DNA of 64,000 nucleotides, taken from positions 9,858,001 through 9,922,000 of the forward strand of contig NZ_JAPEOK010000001.1 of the NCBI RefSeq assembly GCF_026341515.1, read 5' to 3'. A model generated the notes under the pieces. That model made no database searches, was not told where the DNA came from, and saw nothing but the letters and a program-made list of their open reading frames with translations. The stretch is from Streptomyces sp. NBC_00878. GTDB lineage: Bacteria; Actinomycetota; Actinomycetes; Streptomycetales; Streptomycetaceae. A program made the position numbers and the translations under genes. Below are positions 16,698 to 25,402 of the stretch, piece by piece (within the stretch, counting starts at the first letter, position 1; the number at the start of each line of letters is the position of its first letter).

Positions 16698-17429
16698 TCA
16701 GGTGACCCCGGACTTCTCCCGCCACAGTGTCGCGATCGACGAGTCTCCCGTCACGCTCGGGAACGGGCGGCGGTTCCACAGCGCCAGGTAGAGCTGAGCG
16801 GCCGGCCCCGCGAACTCGCAGTCAGCGTCGGCCACTTCGGCGCGCTCACCGGCCGGGGGCGCGGGCGACAGCCGTACGCTCCACACGGTGTCCGAGTCCG
16901 ACGCCCGCACCCTCAGGACGCGCGGCTCGTCCGTCCGTACCCCGCTCCTGCCGCGGGCGTGGAAACCGAGCAGCAGTTCGTCGATGCCGTCGACCGCGAA
17001 GTCGACGGGGATCGCGCTCGGGGCACCGCCGCGCGCGGACTCCGCGTCGACCCGGTGCACGGTCGTCTCGTGGGCCTGGCGCCGCGCCCAGAAGGCGAGC
17101 GGCGAAGGGGCGGGCAGGAAACTCCAGCACTCCACGTCGGGAGGGGCGGCTGCGAGCGCGTCGACGAGCCTGAGATGCCCGTCCCGGAACCAGGTCAGCA
17201 ACTCCGGGCCGTCCAGCTCGGGCAGGCCGCCGTCGGGATGGTACGAGGTGTGCCCCTCGGCGATGAACGCCGTGGCCCAGCGGTGGACCATGCCGGTGTG
17301 CCGCACCAGGTCCCGCACCTGCCAGTCCGGGCAGGTCGGCACCTTGGCGTCGGTCCCGGCCTCCGCCGCGGCCTCGACCAGCAGCTTGCCTTCCCGGTCC
17401 AGGGTTCGAATGAACTCGGCAATCTCCAT
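16698..17429 (-). CDS. Maleylpyruvate-isomerase-family (DinB-like) mycothiol-binding protein
   Basis: This 243-residue protein starts MEIAEFIRTLDREGKLLVEA, followed by the family motif VPTCPDWQVRDLVRHTGMVHRW (about 30-51). Its zinc-binding His residues are likely in HTGMVHRW and ARRQAHETTVHR (about 133-144). A sterol-carrier-like C-terminal domain follows (about 160-243). Members are mycothiol-dependent transferases or isomerases, or unknown. The ATG at 17429 has a GGGGAG-like region nearby. It appears to be monocistronic; the substrate is unknown. Confidence 0.8.
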   Translation of the reverse strand: MEIAEFIRTLDREGKLLVEAAAEAGTDAKVPTCPDWQVRDLVRHTGMVHRWATAFIAEGHTSYHPDGGLPELDGPELLTWFRDGHLRLVDALAAAPPDVECWSFLPAPSPLAFWARRQAHETTVHRVDAESARGGAPSAIPVDFAVDGIDELLLGFHARGRSGVRTDEPRVLRVRASDSDTVWSVRLSPAPPAGERAEVADADCEFAGPAAQLYLALWNRRPFPSVTGDSSIATLWREKSGVT

Positions 17430-17500
17430 GTGGGGAGTGTGCCGGATGCCGAACGTGTAGAAGTGCGGCTTCAAGTATTGCTGGCGCGGTGTTGGTGATG

Positions 17501-17542
17501 TCGTCACGTCGTCACGTGGTGACGTGGTGACGTGGTGACGTG
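17501..17542. repeat. 8-bp tandem repeat (TCGTCACG)2(TGGTGACG)3
   Basis: Five adjacent 8-base units have two sequence forms that are close to each other's complement, so the array also contains an imperfect dyad (GTCACGTGGTGAC). It is upstream of the isomerase-family gene and ahead of the LacI pseudogene. Confidence 0.85.
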
Positions 17543-17581
17543 TCCGTGAGCAGGGGCGCAACTGATCAAGGGCGTGGCGAT

Positions 17582-18185
17582 GGGTGCGGTGCGGCAGGTG
17601 CTGGACGCCATCGCCCCCCCGCGCCGTACTGCGGCTCGGCGAGGCCGACATGGGCGGTCGCGAGCCTGACGAGGGCGACTGGGAGAACGGGTTCGCCGCG
17701 CGCGCCGCCCTGTGGATCCGCCACCTCGCCGACCGGGGTCACACCTGCATCGCCATGGCGCTGCCGGACCACGAGTTCCCGCTGACGAGGCGCGCCTGCG
17801 CTTCGCCCGCGAGACCGCGCGGCGGCTGGGACATCCGGCGCCGGCCCCCCTCGTCGTACCGCGGCCGAGGGCGGCCGGCACCGAGGCCGTTCGCGTGTTC
17901 CTCGCCGCGCACGACACCGTGACGACGGTCGCCGCCTTCGACGACGACGTGGCGCTGCGCACCCTGACCGCCCTTCAGGACCCCGGCGTCGTCGTACCGA
18001 TGACGTGGCGGTCATCGGGTACGACGACACCGAGTAAGGCGCCCTGGTCACGCCCGCGCTCACCACGGTCCACCTCGACGCCGAGGCCCGCGGCCGCCGT
18101 GAGGCGCGGGCCGTGCGCGGCCGCGACGCCTCGGACATCGCCATCCATGACGCCGGGGCGGGTCGTCGTGCGCGACTCGACGTGA
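17582..18185 (+). pseudogene. LacI-family regulator remnant (C-terminal ligand domain, several frameshifts)
   Basis: Three frames read in turn as one LacI/GalR effector domain: RAVLRLGEADMGG, then DWENGFAARAALWIRHLADR and GHTCIAMALPDHE, then EARLRFARETARRLGHPAP and TVTTVAAFDDDVALRTLTAL, then DDVAVIGYDDTE followed by a stop and GALVTPALTTVHLDAEARG. Frame changes fall near a C7 run (about 17613), near 17790 and near 18000, plus one nonsense codon. The DNA-binding N-terminus is not visible. The gene is dead. Confidence 0.8.
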
Positions 18186-18288
18186 TCCGCACGGCGATTC
18201 GCACGGCGATTCGCCACCGCTGGGCCCGCGGCGCCCGGGGACGGCCGCTTCCTGGCCCGCTCGTACGCGCGCGCAGCGGCCCGCGTCG

Positions 18289-19179
18289 TCAGCCCTCGGT
18301 CTTCTCGTCGAAGCTCGCGAAGTAGGCGGCGGCCATGTCCTCGTCGGCGTGGCCCTGGGCGGCGGCGCGGGCGAAGCGTTCGGCGCTCGCGGCGGCGACG
18401 TCGAGCCGGACGCCGTACCGCTCGCCCGCCTCGACGATCAGCCGGGCGTCCTTGGCGGCGGTGGACACGGCGAAGGAGGCCGGTGACAGCTGGTCGTTGA
18501 GGATGATCCCGGCCTTGGCGCGCAGATAGCCCATGTCCAGCGGGCCGCCCGCGATGGTGTCGAAGAAGCTCTGCGGGTCCACGCCCAGGGCCTTGGCCAG
18601 GGCCAGGACCTCGCCGGTCGCGTTGGTGGCGGCGAGGACCCAGCTGTTGGCCACGAGCTTGAGGCGGGTCGCGGTGCCCGCCGCGCCGTCCTCGCCGGTC
18701 CACACCGTACGGGCTCCGACGGCGTCGAAGACCGGCGTCACGGTTTCCCGTCCGGCGCTCGGGCCGGCGGCCAGGACGAGCAGCTGACCGGCCTCGGCGG
18801 GCTGTCGGGTGCCGAGAACGGGCGCGTCGTAGAAGACGAGGCCCTTCTCACGGGCGAAGTCGGCCAGCTCGCCGACGGCCTCGATCCCGGCGGTCGTCGA
18901 CTGCACCCACGCGGCGCCGGCGCGCAGGGCGGGCGCGGCCTGCCGCATCACGTCCAGCGCGGCGGGGCCGTCGTACAGGATGGTGAGGACGACATCGGCG
19001 CCCTCGACCGCCTCCGCCGGGGTGTCGGCGACGTGCGCGCCGTCGGCGGTGAGGGGTTCGGCCTTGTCGCGGCTGCGGTTCCAGGCCCGGACGGTGTGTC
19101 CGGCGCGGGCGAGGTTACGGGCCATCGCGGCGCCCATGATCCCGGTGCCCAGGACACTGACGGTGAGCTTGTCGGTCAT
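18289..19179 (-). CDS. NAD(P)-dependent beta-hydroxyacid dehydrogenase family protein
   Basis: This 296-residue enzyme is of the 3-hydroxyisobutyrate dehydrogenase/6-phosphogluconate dehydrogenase superfamily. The Rossmann motif is VLGTGIMGAAMARNLARAGH (residues 9-28). The substrate-loop region is VLGTRQPAEAGQLLVLAAG (about 121-139), and the catalytic Lys is probably in ATRLKLVANSWV (about 170-181). It should oxidise a short beta-hydroxy acid or reduce an imine or aldehyde; the exact substrate is unknown. The ATG at 19179 follows GGAAG. It is tandem with the downstream-reading MFS gene on the same strand, but 218 bases separate them. Confidence 0.87.
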   Translation of the reverse strand: MTDKLTVSVLGTGIMGAAMARNLARAGHTVRAWNRSRDKAEPLTADGAHVADTPAEAVEGADVVLTILYDGPAALDVMRQAAPALRAGAAWVQSTTAGIEAVGELADFAREKGLVFYDAPVLGTRQPAEAGQLLVLAAGPSAGRETVTPVFDAVGARTVWTGEDGAAGTATRLKLVANSWVLAATNATGEVLALAKALGVDPQSFFDTIAGGPLDMGYLRAKAGIILNDQLSPASFAVSTAAKDARLIVEAGERYGVRLDVAAASAERFARAAAQGHADEDMAAAYFASFDEKTEG

Positions 19180-19397
19180 GACATCAACTTCCTGATCCGT
19201 GCGGTGCGTTGGTTACCACTGTGCCGTGATGTGTCGGGAAGGGCACAACCGGGGCTCCTCGCCTCGCGGGTTTCACCCGATGGCGGCGATGGCGGCTCCG
19301 GCGGGGCCGCCGAGCCGCTCTCCCGGCTTGCCGTCCTGCTTGCCGCTCTGTTTGTCGTCCTGTTTGTCGTCCTGCTTGGCGTGCGGTGGCGTGGTCG

Positions 19398-20603
19398 TCA
19401 GTCGGCCGTTGCCCGCCGTGTCCCGTATCCGATGACGGCGGCCACCGCGGCCAGCGTCGCCACGCTGGTGAGGGCGGCGGGCAGGGAGTACCAGTCGGCC
19501 ATGAAGCCGATGGCGGGGGGACCGAGGAGCATGCCGCCGTAGCCGAAGGTGGAGGCGATGGCGACGCCGCTGGGGCCGGCGAGGGCACCGGCCCGTTCGA
19601 CGGCGATCGGGAAGATGTTGGCGAGGCCGAGCCCGGTGACGGCGAAGCCGAGCAGGGCCGCCCACATGGAGGGGGCGAGCGAGCCGAGAAGCATGCCGAC
19701 GGCGGCCATGGCGCCGCCCGCGACGACCGTCCGGGTCCGCCCGAGCCGTTCCAGGAGCGTGGTTCCGCCGAGTCGGCCGATCGTCATGGCGAGCGCGAAA
19801 CACGAGTAGCCCGCCGCCGCGAGGCCCGGGTCGGCGTCCAGGTCCTGCTCCAGGTGCAAGGCGCCCCAGTCGGCCAGGGTCCCTTCGCCGTAGGCGGTGC
19901 AGAGGGCGATGAGACCGAAGGTGATGACGAGACCGCGGGTACGGGCGTCCAGGCGGCGTGGCGCGGTCTTCTCCTCTGGTGCGTTCTCGGGCGGTGCCGG
20001 GGGCTGGAGGCGCAGCAGGGTACGGCCGGCCACGGCGGTGACGAGCAGGCCGATCACCGTGAGGCCGAGCAGGTGCCGCGTCGGCGACAGCACGCCGGCG
20101 ACGAGTCCGCCGAGTCCGGCGCCGATCATGCCGCCGAGGCTGAACGCGGCGTGGAAGCTGGGCATGATGGGCCGTTGCAAGGCCCTGACCAGGTCGACCG
20201 CCGCGCTGTTGAACGCGACGTTGATTCCGCCGTAGGCCGCGCCGAAGATCAACAGGACGGCGCCGAGGGTGAGTGGCGAGTGGGTGAACGGGGGGAGTGC
20301 GACGCTCAGGGACAGGAGTACGGCGCAGACGACGGTGATGCGGTGGTTGCCGTAGCGGTGGCAGAGCCGTCCGGTGAGCATCATCGTGACGACGGCACCG
20401 GCGGACACGCCGAGGAGCGCGAGGCCCAGGGTGCTGGCGGAGGCGCCGGTCTGCTCCTTGATGGCGGGGATACGGACGACCCACCCGGCGAAGACGAAGC
20501 CGTCGAGGGCGAAGAAGACGGTGAGGGCGATACGGAGCCGGGTGAGGTCGCTGCTGCTGCCCGGCACGGCGTTGTGCGATCGGGTTTTGTTTATGAGCGG
20601 CAC
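19398..20603 (-). CDS. MFS transporter (12 helices)
   Basis: This 401-residue membrane carrier begins after a short polar N-terminus. FVFAGWVVRIPAIKEQTGA (about 37-55) and RLCHRYGNHRITVVCAVLL are typical of the YbjJ-like MFS subgroup, also seen in the transporter at 37.8-39.0 kb. The substrate is unknown. The GTG start at 20603 has no clear ribosome site, so a leaderless transcript or a later start is possible. A MarR gene on the same strand lies upstream, separated by a 19-bp-stem hairpin. Downstream of the stop there are short repeats (TTTGTCGTCCTG units near 19350-19380). Confidence 0.82.
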   Translation of the reverse strand: MPLINKTRSHNAVPGSSSDLTRLRIALTVFFALDGFVFAGWVVRIPAIKEQTGASASTLGLALLGVSAGAVVTMMLTGRLCHRYGNHRITVVCAVLLSLSVALPPFTHSPLTLGAVLLIFGAAYGGINVAFNSAAVDLVRALQRPIMPSFHAAFSLGGMIGAGLGGLVAGVLSPTRHLLGLTVIGLLVTAVAGRTLLRLQPPAPPENAPEEKTAPRRLDARTRGLVITFGLIALCTAYGEGTLADWGALHLEQDLDADPGLAAAGYSCFALAMTIGRLGGTTLLERLGRTRTVVAGGAMAAVGMLLGSLAPSMWAALLGFAVTGLGLANIFPIAVERAGALAGPSGVAIASTFGYGGMLLGPPAIGFMADWYSLPAALTSVATLAAVAAVIGYGTRRATAD

Positions 20604-20908
20604 AAAGTCAGGTTAGGTGGGTGCCGGTGGCTGGGCAAGGGAGCCTTCGTGGCGCTCACCGACGCGGGTCCGGCCGTAGGCCGGGACGTACCCGGCGAGC
20701 GCGGGGTTGGCGCCCCCGTAGGGCGAGGCAATTGTCGCGAGAGTCCCAGCGACACGCCGGGTTCACGGCGTGTCGCTGGGACTCACAACCCACTTGCCGG
20801 GGATCTGGCGGGATTCGCCGACGGCGTCAGTGCGGTCCCGGGGACTGCCAGGGCTGGGGCACGTCAGCCCGGTCGGCCAGCCCCGATCAGTCAGTCCAGT
20901 CAGTCCAG
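20604..20908. other. Gap with hairpin and short CAGTC repeats
   Basis: About 300 bases without a gene lie between two minus-strand genes. It holds the perfect hairpin at 20741-20784 and a run of TCAGTCCAG-type 9-base units near 20888-20925, just after the MarR stop. The rest shows nothing I can name. Confidence 0.6.
20741..20784. terminator. Perfect 19-bp hairpin between MarR and MFS genes
   Basis: Arms GAGTCCCAGCGACACGCCG (20741-20759) and their exact complement (20766-20784) enclose a 6-base loop GGTTCA. There is no U-tract. It could end the MarR transcript, insulate the MFS gene, or protect an RNA end. Confidence 0.7.
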
Positions 20909-21349
20909 TCAGCCCAGTCGCCTTGCGGCTCGCTGGAGGAGTGTCCGCAACAGGGCCGTCTCTTCGGCGCCGAGGGCGGTCACGATGTGTTCCTGTTCGC
21001 GTTCGACCGCTGCCGTCCAGCGGGTCAGCGCTTCGCTGCCCCGCTCGGACACGAAAGCCAGTACCCGCCGTCGGTCCGCGTCGTCCACCCGGCGCAGGAC
21101 GAGGTTGAGGGACACCATGCGGTCGACGACCTTGGTCAGGGTCGGCGCCGTCAGCAGGGCGAACTCGGCGATCTCGGTCATGGGGCGGCCCACGCCGTCG
21201 CCGAGGAACGACAGCACCCGCCACTCCTCAAGCGTCGCCCCCTCCTCTTTGAGGGCCCCGCCGAGCCTTTGGACGACGCTCCGCTCGGCGAGCGTGAGGG
21301 CTCGTGCCAGGTCGAGATCGGATACGGCCGCCGCGGTCGTCGTGGTCAT
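20909..21349 (-). CDS. MarR-family transcriptional regulator
   Basis: A 146-residue winged-helix protein with GGALKEEGATLEEWRVLSFL, recognition helix region MTEIAEFALLTAPTLTKVVD and wing RRVDDADRRRVLAFVSERG. The start at 21349 is preceded by GGCAGGG. It is divergent from the amide operon that begins at 21515, and the spacer holds an A/T-rich partial dyad (GTGAAATATTTTCG, near 21470). I infer that it may repress that operon; it could instead act on the MFS gene downstream. Confidence 0.85.
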   Translation of the reverse strand: MTTTTAAAVSDLDLARALTLAERSVVQRLGGALKEEGATLEEWRVLSFLGDGVGRPMTEIAEFALLTAPTLTKVVDRMVSLNLVLRRVDDADRRRVLAFVSERGSEALTRWTAAVEREQEHIVTALGAEETALLRTLLQRAARRLG

Positions 21350-21514
21350 CGCCCTGCCCGGTGTCGTCGTGATCGTGGGGGTGTACCGCCGCGGTCGCGG
21401 TCGTGCGGGCTTGCACGGCGGACGAGGATCGCGGAGAAGTGGGTTCCACGATACAGTCATTTCCTTATCGCCGTGAAATATTTTCGTAGCAACCAATCGC
21501 TAGTGTGAGCGCCT

Positions 21515-22612
21515 ATGATCGAGAAGGCGTCTGTCCGGCTCGGCTCTCCGGCAGGCCGGACCCGTGACGCGTTGGATGTCGCCCTTGTGGTCCCGCTCCA
21601 GGGCCCCGCCGGGATCTTCGGCCCGTCCTGCGAGTGCTGCGCCCAGCTCGCGGCCGAGGAGGTCAACGCCGAGTCGGGTGTGCTGGGCAGGGAGCTGCGG
21701 CTGGTGCTCGTCGACGGCGGAGCGCCGCCCGAGCAGGTGGCGACGGAGATCGACGCGTTGATCTCCGGTGGTGTCATCGACGCGGTGGCCGGCTGGCACA
21801 TCTCCGCCGTCCGCGAGGTCGTCGCCCCGCGAATCGACGGCCGCGTGCCGTACGTCTACACCGCCCTCTACGAAGGCGGTGAGCGGTCCCCGGGCGTGTT
21901 CCTCACCGGCGAGACCCCGAACCGCCAACTGCGGCCCGCGCTGCGGTGGTTCGCCGGCGAACTGGGCATCCGGCGCTGGACGATCGTCGGCGACGACTAC
22001 GTCTGGCCCCGCTCCTCCGCCCGTGCCGCCCATCGCTACCTGCGCGAACTCGGCGGCGAGGTCTGCGACGAGATGTACGTGCCCCTCGGCACCGAGGACT
22101 TCGGCCCGGTCCTGGCCCGGGTCGCGGCCAGTGGGTGCGAGGCCGTCCTCATGCTGCTGATCGGTGACGACGCCGTGCTCTTCAACCGCGCGTTCACCGC
22201 GGCCGGGCTCGACCGCGACCACATCCGGTTCAGCTCGCTGATCGAGGAGAACGTTCTGCTGGCGACCGGGCCGGAGAACACCCGGGGCCTGATGACCTCG
22301 GCCGGCTACTTCGAGGACCTGCCGACCGCGTCCGGCCTCGACTTCGCCGCCGTCTACGGACGCCGGTTCGGGCCCCGGGCGCCGGTGCTCAACAGCCTCG
22401 GCGAGTCCTGCTACGAGGGCGTCCGTATGCTCACCGAGCTGCTGCGCAGGGCCGGAGACGTGGACGTGCCCCGGATCCAGGCGGCCGCCGAGGGGCTGGA
22501 GTACGAGACCCCGCGCGGCACGGTCCAGATACGGGACCGTCATCTCCATCAGCGTGTGTTCCTCGCCGCGGCCGACGGACTGCAGTGGGACGTGCTCCAG
22601 CAGCTGCCGTAG
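21515..22612 (+). CDS. AmiC-like amide sensor / type-1 periplasmic-binding-fold protein
   Basis: This 365-residue protein has the Peripla_BP_5/6 fold: VALVVPLQGPAGIFGPSCEC (about 23-42), AAEEVNAESGVLGRELRLVL, and FSSLIEENVLLATGPENTRG (about 246-265). It resembles AmiC and urea/short-chain-amide binding proteins. It has no signal peptide or lipobox, so it should be cytoplasmic, like AmiC, which binds amides and controls the antiterminator AmiR. No AmiR-type ANTAR gene is beside it. It heads a run with a zinc ribbon protein, a formamidase, a hydrolase and a DUF1097 membrane protein. The ATG at 21515 has only a weak ribosome site. Confidence 0.8.
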   Translation: MIEKASVRLGSPAGRTRDALDVALVVPLQGPAGIFGPSCECCAQLAAEEVNAESGVLGRELRLVLVDGGAPPEQVATEIDALISGGVIDAVAGWHISAVREVVAPRIDGRVPYVYTALYEGGERSPGVFLTGETPNRQLRPALRWFAGELGIRRWTIVGDDYVWPRSSARAAHRYLRELGGEVCDEMYVPLGTEDFGPVLARVAASGCEAVLMLLIGDDAVLFNRAFTAAGLDRDHIRFSSLIEENVLLATGPENTRGLMTSAGYFEDLPTASGLDFAAVYGRRFGPRAPVLNSLGESCYEGVRMLTELLRRAGDVDVPRIQAAAEGLEYETPRGTVQIRDRHLHQRVFLAAADGLQWDVLQQLP

Positions 22613-22722
22613 CCGGCTTCTGGTCGAGAGACCCCTTTTACCTGCATGTAACACGCCTACCTCTGGTCAATTGCTTCGGTTGGAAATACTTTTTTCTCGA
22701 AGCTTTTGGAGGTTGATTGTCC

Positions 22723-23004
22723 ATGGCCACCTACCAGTACCGCTGCACGAACTGCGGAGCCTTCGACGTGATCCGTCCGATCGGCCGCGCCCTCCCCGAA
22801 GAGCCCTGCGCCGCATGCGGCGACCAGGCCCGCCGGGTCTTCACCGCCCCGCTGCTCAGCCGCACCCCGGCTCCGCTGGCCCGCGCCCTGCACGCCCAGG
22901 AGGCCAGCGCCCACGAACCGCGCGTCGTCACCGGGGTGCCTCCCATCCGCCGCCGGCCGACCCCGGCCGCCGATCCCCGGCACGCCCAACTACCCAAACC
23001 CTGA
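22723..23004 (+). CDS. fmdB: FmdB-family zinc ribbon protein
   Basis: A 93-residue protein whose first 40 residues form the FmdB/CxxC_CxxC_SSSS zinc ribbon: MATYQYRCTNCGAFDV then PCAACGDQARRVF. The rest is Pro/Arg/Ala-rich and probably unstructured. FmdB was first described as a putative regulator next to formamidase in Methylophilus, and here too it directly precedes fmdA. A GGAGG site lies nine bases upstream of the ATG. The spacer before it (22613-22722) is unusually A/T-rich, so the operon may have an internal promoter here. Confidence 0.88.
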   Translation: MATYQYRCTNCGAFDVIRPIGRALPEEPCAACGDQARRVFTAPLLSRTPAPLARALHAQEASAHEPRVVTGVPPIRRRPTPAADPRHAQLPKP

Positions 23005-23061
23005 GCCCAGTTGTTCGGCCCCGAGCCCCATTGCCACACCCCTGACACGAAAGGCCGCCCC

Positions 23062-24309
23062 ATGCCCGATGTCGTCTTCAGCGTCGACCAGGCCATGTCC
23101 ATGCGCGATCAGAAGGTCCCCGGCCACAACCGCTGGCACCCCGACATCCCGCCCGCCGTCACGGTGAAGCCGGGCACCGACCTCCGTATCGAGTGCCGGG
23201 ACTGGACCGACAACCAGATCGGCAACAACGACTCGGCCAACGACGTCCGCGATGTCGACCTCACCCACGCCCACATGCTCAGCGGCCCCATAGCGGTCGA
23301 GGGAGCAGAACCCGGCGACCTCCTCGTCGTCGACATCCTCGACCTGGGACCCGTGCCGCAGTCGGTGGGCGAGGGCTCCGGGCAGGGCTGGGGCTATACC
23401 GGCGTCTTCGCCAAGAACAACGGTGGCGGCTTCCTCACCGACCGTTTTCCCGACTCGTACAAGGCGGTCTGGGACTTCCACGGCCAGCAGGCCACCTCGC
23501 GTCACATCCCCGGCGTCCGCTACACCGGCATCACCCACCCCGGTCTCTTCGGTACCGCACCCTCCGCCGAGCTGCTGGCTCGCTGGAACGCTCGCGAGCA
23601 GGCCCTCATCGACACCGACCCGCACCGGGTGCCCGCGCTCGCCCTGCCCCCGCTCGCCGACAACGCGCTGGCCGGGACGGCGACCGGCGAGGCAGCCGCC
23701 CGCATCGCCGCCGAGGGCGCCCGCACGGTCCCGGCCCGGGAGAACGGCGGCAACCACGACATCAAGAACTTCACCCGCGGCTCACGGGTCTTCTACCCCG
23801 TCCTCGTCCCGGGCGCCCTGCTCTCCGGCGGCGACCTGCACTTCAGCCAGGGCGACGGCGAGATCACCTTCTGCGGCGCCATCGAAATGGGCGGCTTCAT
23901 CGACCTGCACGTCGACCTGATCAAGGGCGGCATGGAGAAGTACGGCGTCACGACCAACCCGATCTTCATGCCCGGCAACGTCGCACCGCAGTACACGGAG
24001 TTCATCTCGTTCGTCGGCATCTCCGTCGACCACGAAACCGACACCAACCACTACCTCGACGCGACGATGGCCTACCGCAACGCCTGCCTCAACGCCGTCG
24101 ACTACCTCACGACCTTCGGCTACAGCGGCGAGCAGGCCTACCTCCTGCTCGGTTCCGCCCCGATCGAAGGCCGGATCAGCGGCGTCGTCGACATCCCGAA
24201 CGCGTGCAGCACCCTCTACCTCCCCACGGCGATCTTCGACTTCGACATCCGGCCGACGGCCGAAGGACCGAGGAAAGCCGATCGCGGTCAGTGCGCCGTC
24301 ACGTCCTGA
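23062..24309 (+). CDS. fmdA: Formamidase / acetamidase
   Basis: This 415-residue enzyme of the FmdA/AmdA family hydrolyses formamide to formate and ammonia. Characteristic segments are FSVDQAMSMRDQKVPGHNRW (about 5-24), VDLTHAHMLSGPIAVEGAEP (about 69-88), HVDLIKGGMEKYGVTTNPIF (about 283-302) and YLLLGSAPIEGRISGVVDIPNA near 375-396. The length matches Methylophilus-type formamidase. It lies 57 bases after fmdB, with an AAAGG site before the ATG. The neighbouring AmiC-like sensor suggests induction by short amides, giving nitrogen to the cell. Confidence 0.93.
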   Translation: MPDVVFSVDQAMSMRDQKVPGHNRWHPDIPPAVTVKPGTDLRIECRDWTDNQIGNNDSANDVRDVDLTHAHMLSGPIAVEGAEPGDLLVVDILDLGPVPQSVGEGSGQGWGYTGVFAKNNGGGFLTDRFPDSYKAVWDFHGQQATSRHIPGVRYTGITHPGLFGTAPSAELLARWNAREQALIDTDPHRVPALALPPLADNALAGTATGEAAARIAAEGARTVPARENGGNHDIKNFTRGSRVFYPVLVPGALLSGGDLHFSQGDGEITFCGAIEMGGFIDLHVDLIKGGMEKYGVTTNPIFMPGNVAPQYTEFISFVGISVDHETDTNHYLDATMAYRNACLNAVDYLTTFGYSGEQAYLLLGSAPIEGRISGVVDIPNACSTLYLPTAIFDFDIRPTAEGPRKADRGQCAVTS

Positions 24310-24368
24310 GGGTTCCGAAATAACCCTGAAGGTTTATAAATCACCTGAAAGTTCTGAAAGGCAAGACC

Positions 24369-25400
24369 ATGAGCGACCATCTCACCTTCCAACTGGGCGA
24401 CTTCACCACCCAGGGCGGCGCCACGCTGCGCGGCGCACACCTCGCCTACACGACGTACGGCGAACTCAACGCGGACAAGTCCAACGCGATCGTGTACCCC
24501 ACCTGGTACTCCGGTCGGCACTGGGACAACGAGTGGCTCATCGGCTCCGGCATGGCCCTCGACCCGGAGCGGTACTTCATCATCGTCCCGAACATGCTCG
24601 GCAACGGTCTGTCCACCTCGTCGAGCAACACCCCGCCGCCGTACGACCGCGCCCGCTTCCCGGACATCACGGTGTACGACCAGATCGAAGCTCAGCACCG
24701 CCTGGTGACCGAGGAGTTCGGCATCGAGCGGCTCGCGCTGGTGACCGGCTGGTCGATGGGCGCGGGGCAGACCTACCAGTGGGCCGTCAGCCACCCGGAG
24801 ATGGTCGAGCGGATCGCCCCCTTCTGCGGCTCCCCGCGTACCAGCTTCCACAACAAGGTCTTCCTGGAGGGCGTCAAGGCCGCGCTGACCGCCGACGCGG
24901 TGTACAACGGCGGCTGGTACGACGAGAAGTGGCCGACCACCGGACTGCGGGCGCTCGCCCGGGTGTACGCGGGCTGGGGCTTCTCGCAGGCCTTCTACTG
25001 GGAGAAGGAGTACGAGAAGCTCGGCTACACCTCCCTCGAAGACTTCCTCGTCGGCTTCTGGGAGGGCTTCTTCCTCGACGGCCGGGACCCCAACAACCTG
25101 CTCACCATGCTCTGGACCTGGCAGAACGGCGACGTCGGGCTCACCCCCGGCTTCGACGGGGACACGGAGGCGGCACTGAGCTCCATCAAGGCGACCACGC
25201 TCGACATGCCCGCCGAGAAGGACCTCTACTTCCCGCCGGAGGACGAGGCCTGGGCCGTCAGCCACATACCCGGCGCCGAAGTCCGCGTGATCCCCGGCAT
25301 CTGGGGCCACTTCGCCGGACACGGCAGCAACCCCGAGGACACCGAGTTCATCGACACGGGCCTGAAGGAACTGCTGGCCAAGCCGGGCGGGTTGGCGTAG
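24369..25400 (+). CDS. Alpha/beta-hydrolase, homoserine-acetyltransferase-like
   Basis: A 343-residue alpha/beta-hydrolase fold protein. The nucleophile elbow is VTGWSMGAGQ (Ser about residue 129). A likely Asp is in the C-terminal third (PAEKDLYFPPEDE), and the His is in IPGIWGHFAGHGSNPED (about 312-328). The overall pattern resembles MetX-type acyltransferases, but it lies in an amide-use operon, so it may be a hydrolase for an ester or amide side product. The ATG at 24369 follows GAAAGG. It is 59 bases after fmdA and three bases before the next gene. Confidence 0.85.
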   Translation: MSDHLTFQLGDFTTQGGATLRGAHLAYTTYGELNADKSNAIVYPTWYSGRHWDNEWLIGSGMALDPERYFIIVPNMLGNGLSTSSSNTPPPYDRARFPDITVYDQIEAQHRLVTEEFGIERLALVTGWSMGAGQTYQWAVSHPEMVERIAPFCGSPRTSFHNKVFLEGVKAALTADAVYNGGWYDEKWPTTGLRALARVYAGWGFSQAFYWEKEYEKLGYTSLEDFLVGFWEGFFLDGRDPNNLLTMLWTWQNGDVGLTPGFDGDTEAALSSIKATTLDMPAEKDLYFPPEDEAWAVSHIPGAEVRVIPGIWGHFAGHGSNPEDTEFIDTGLKELLAKPGGLA

Positions 25401-25402
25401 CC

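Noticed and set aside
22613..22722. ANTAR-type two-hairpin antiterminator before fmdB
   Set aside because: I looked for paired hexaloop hairpins because of the AmiC-like sensor. Only a weak CTTCG/CGAAG pairing is visible.
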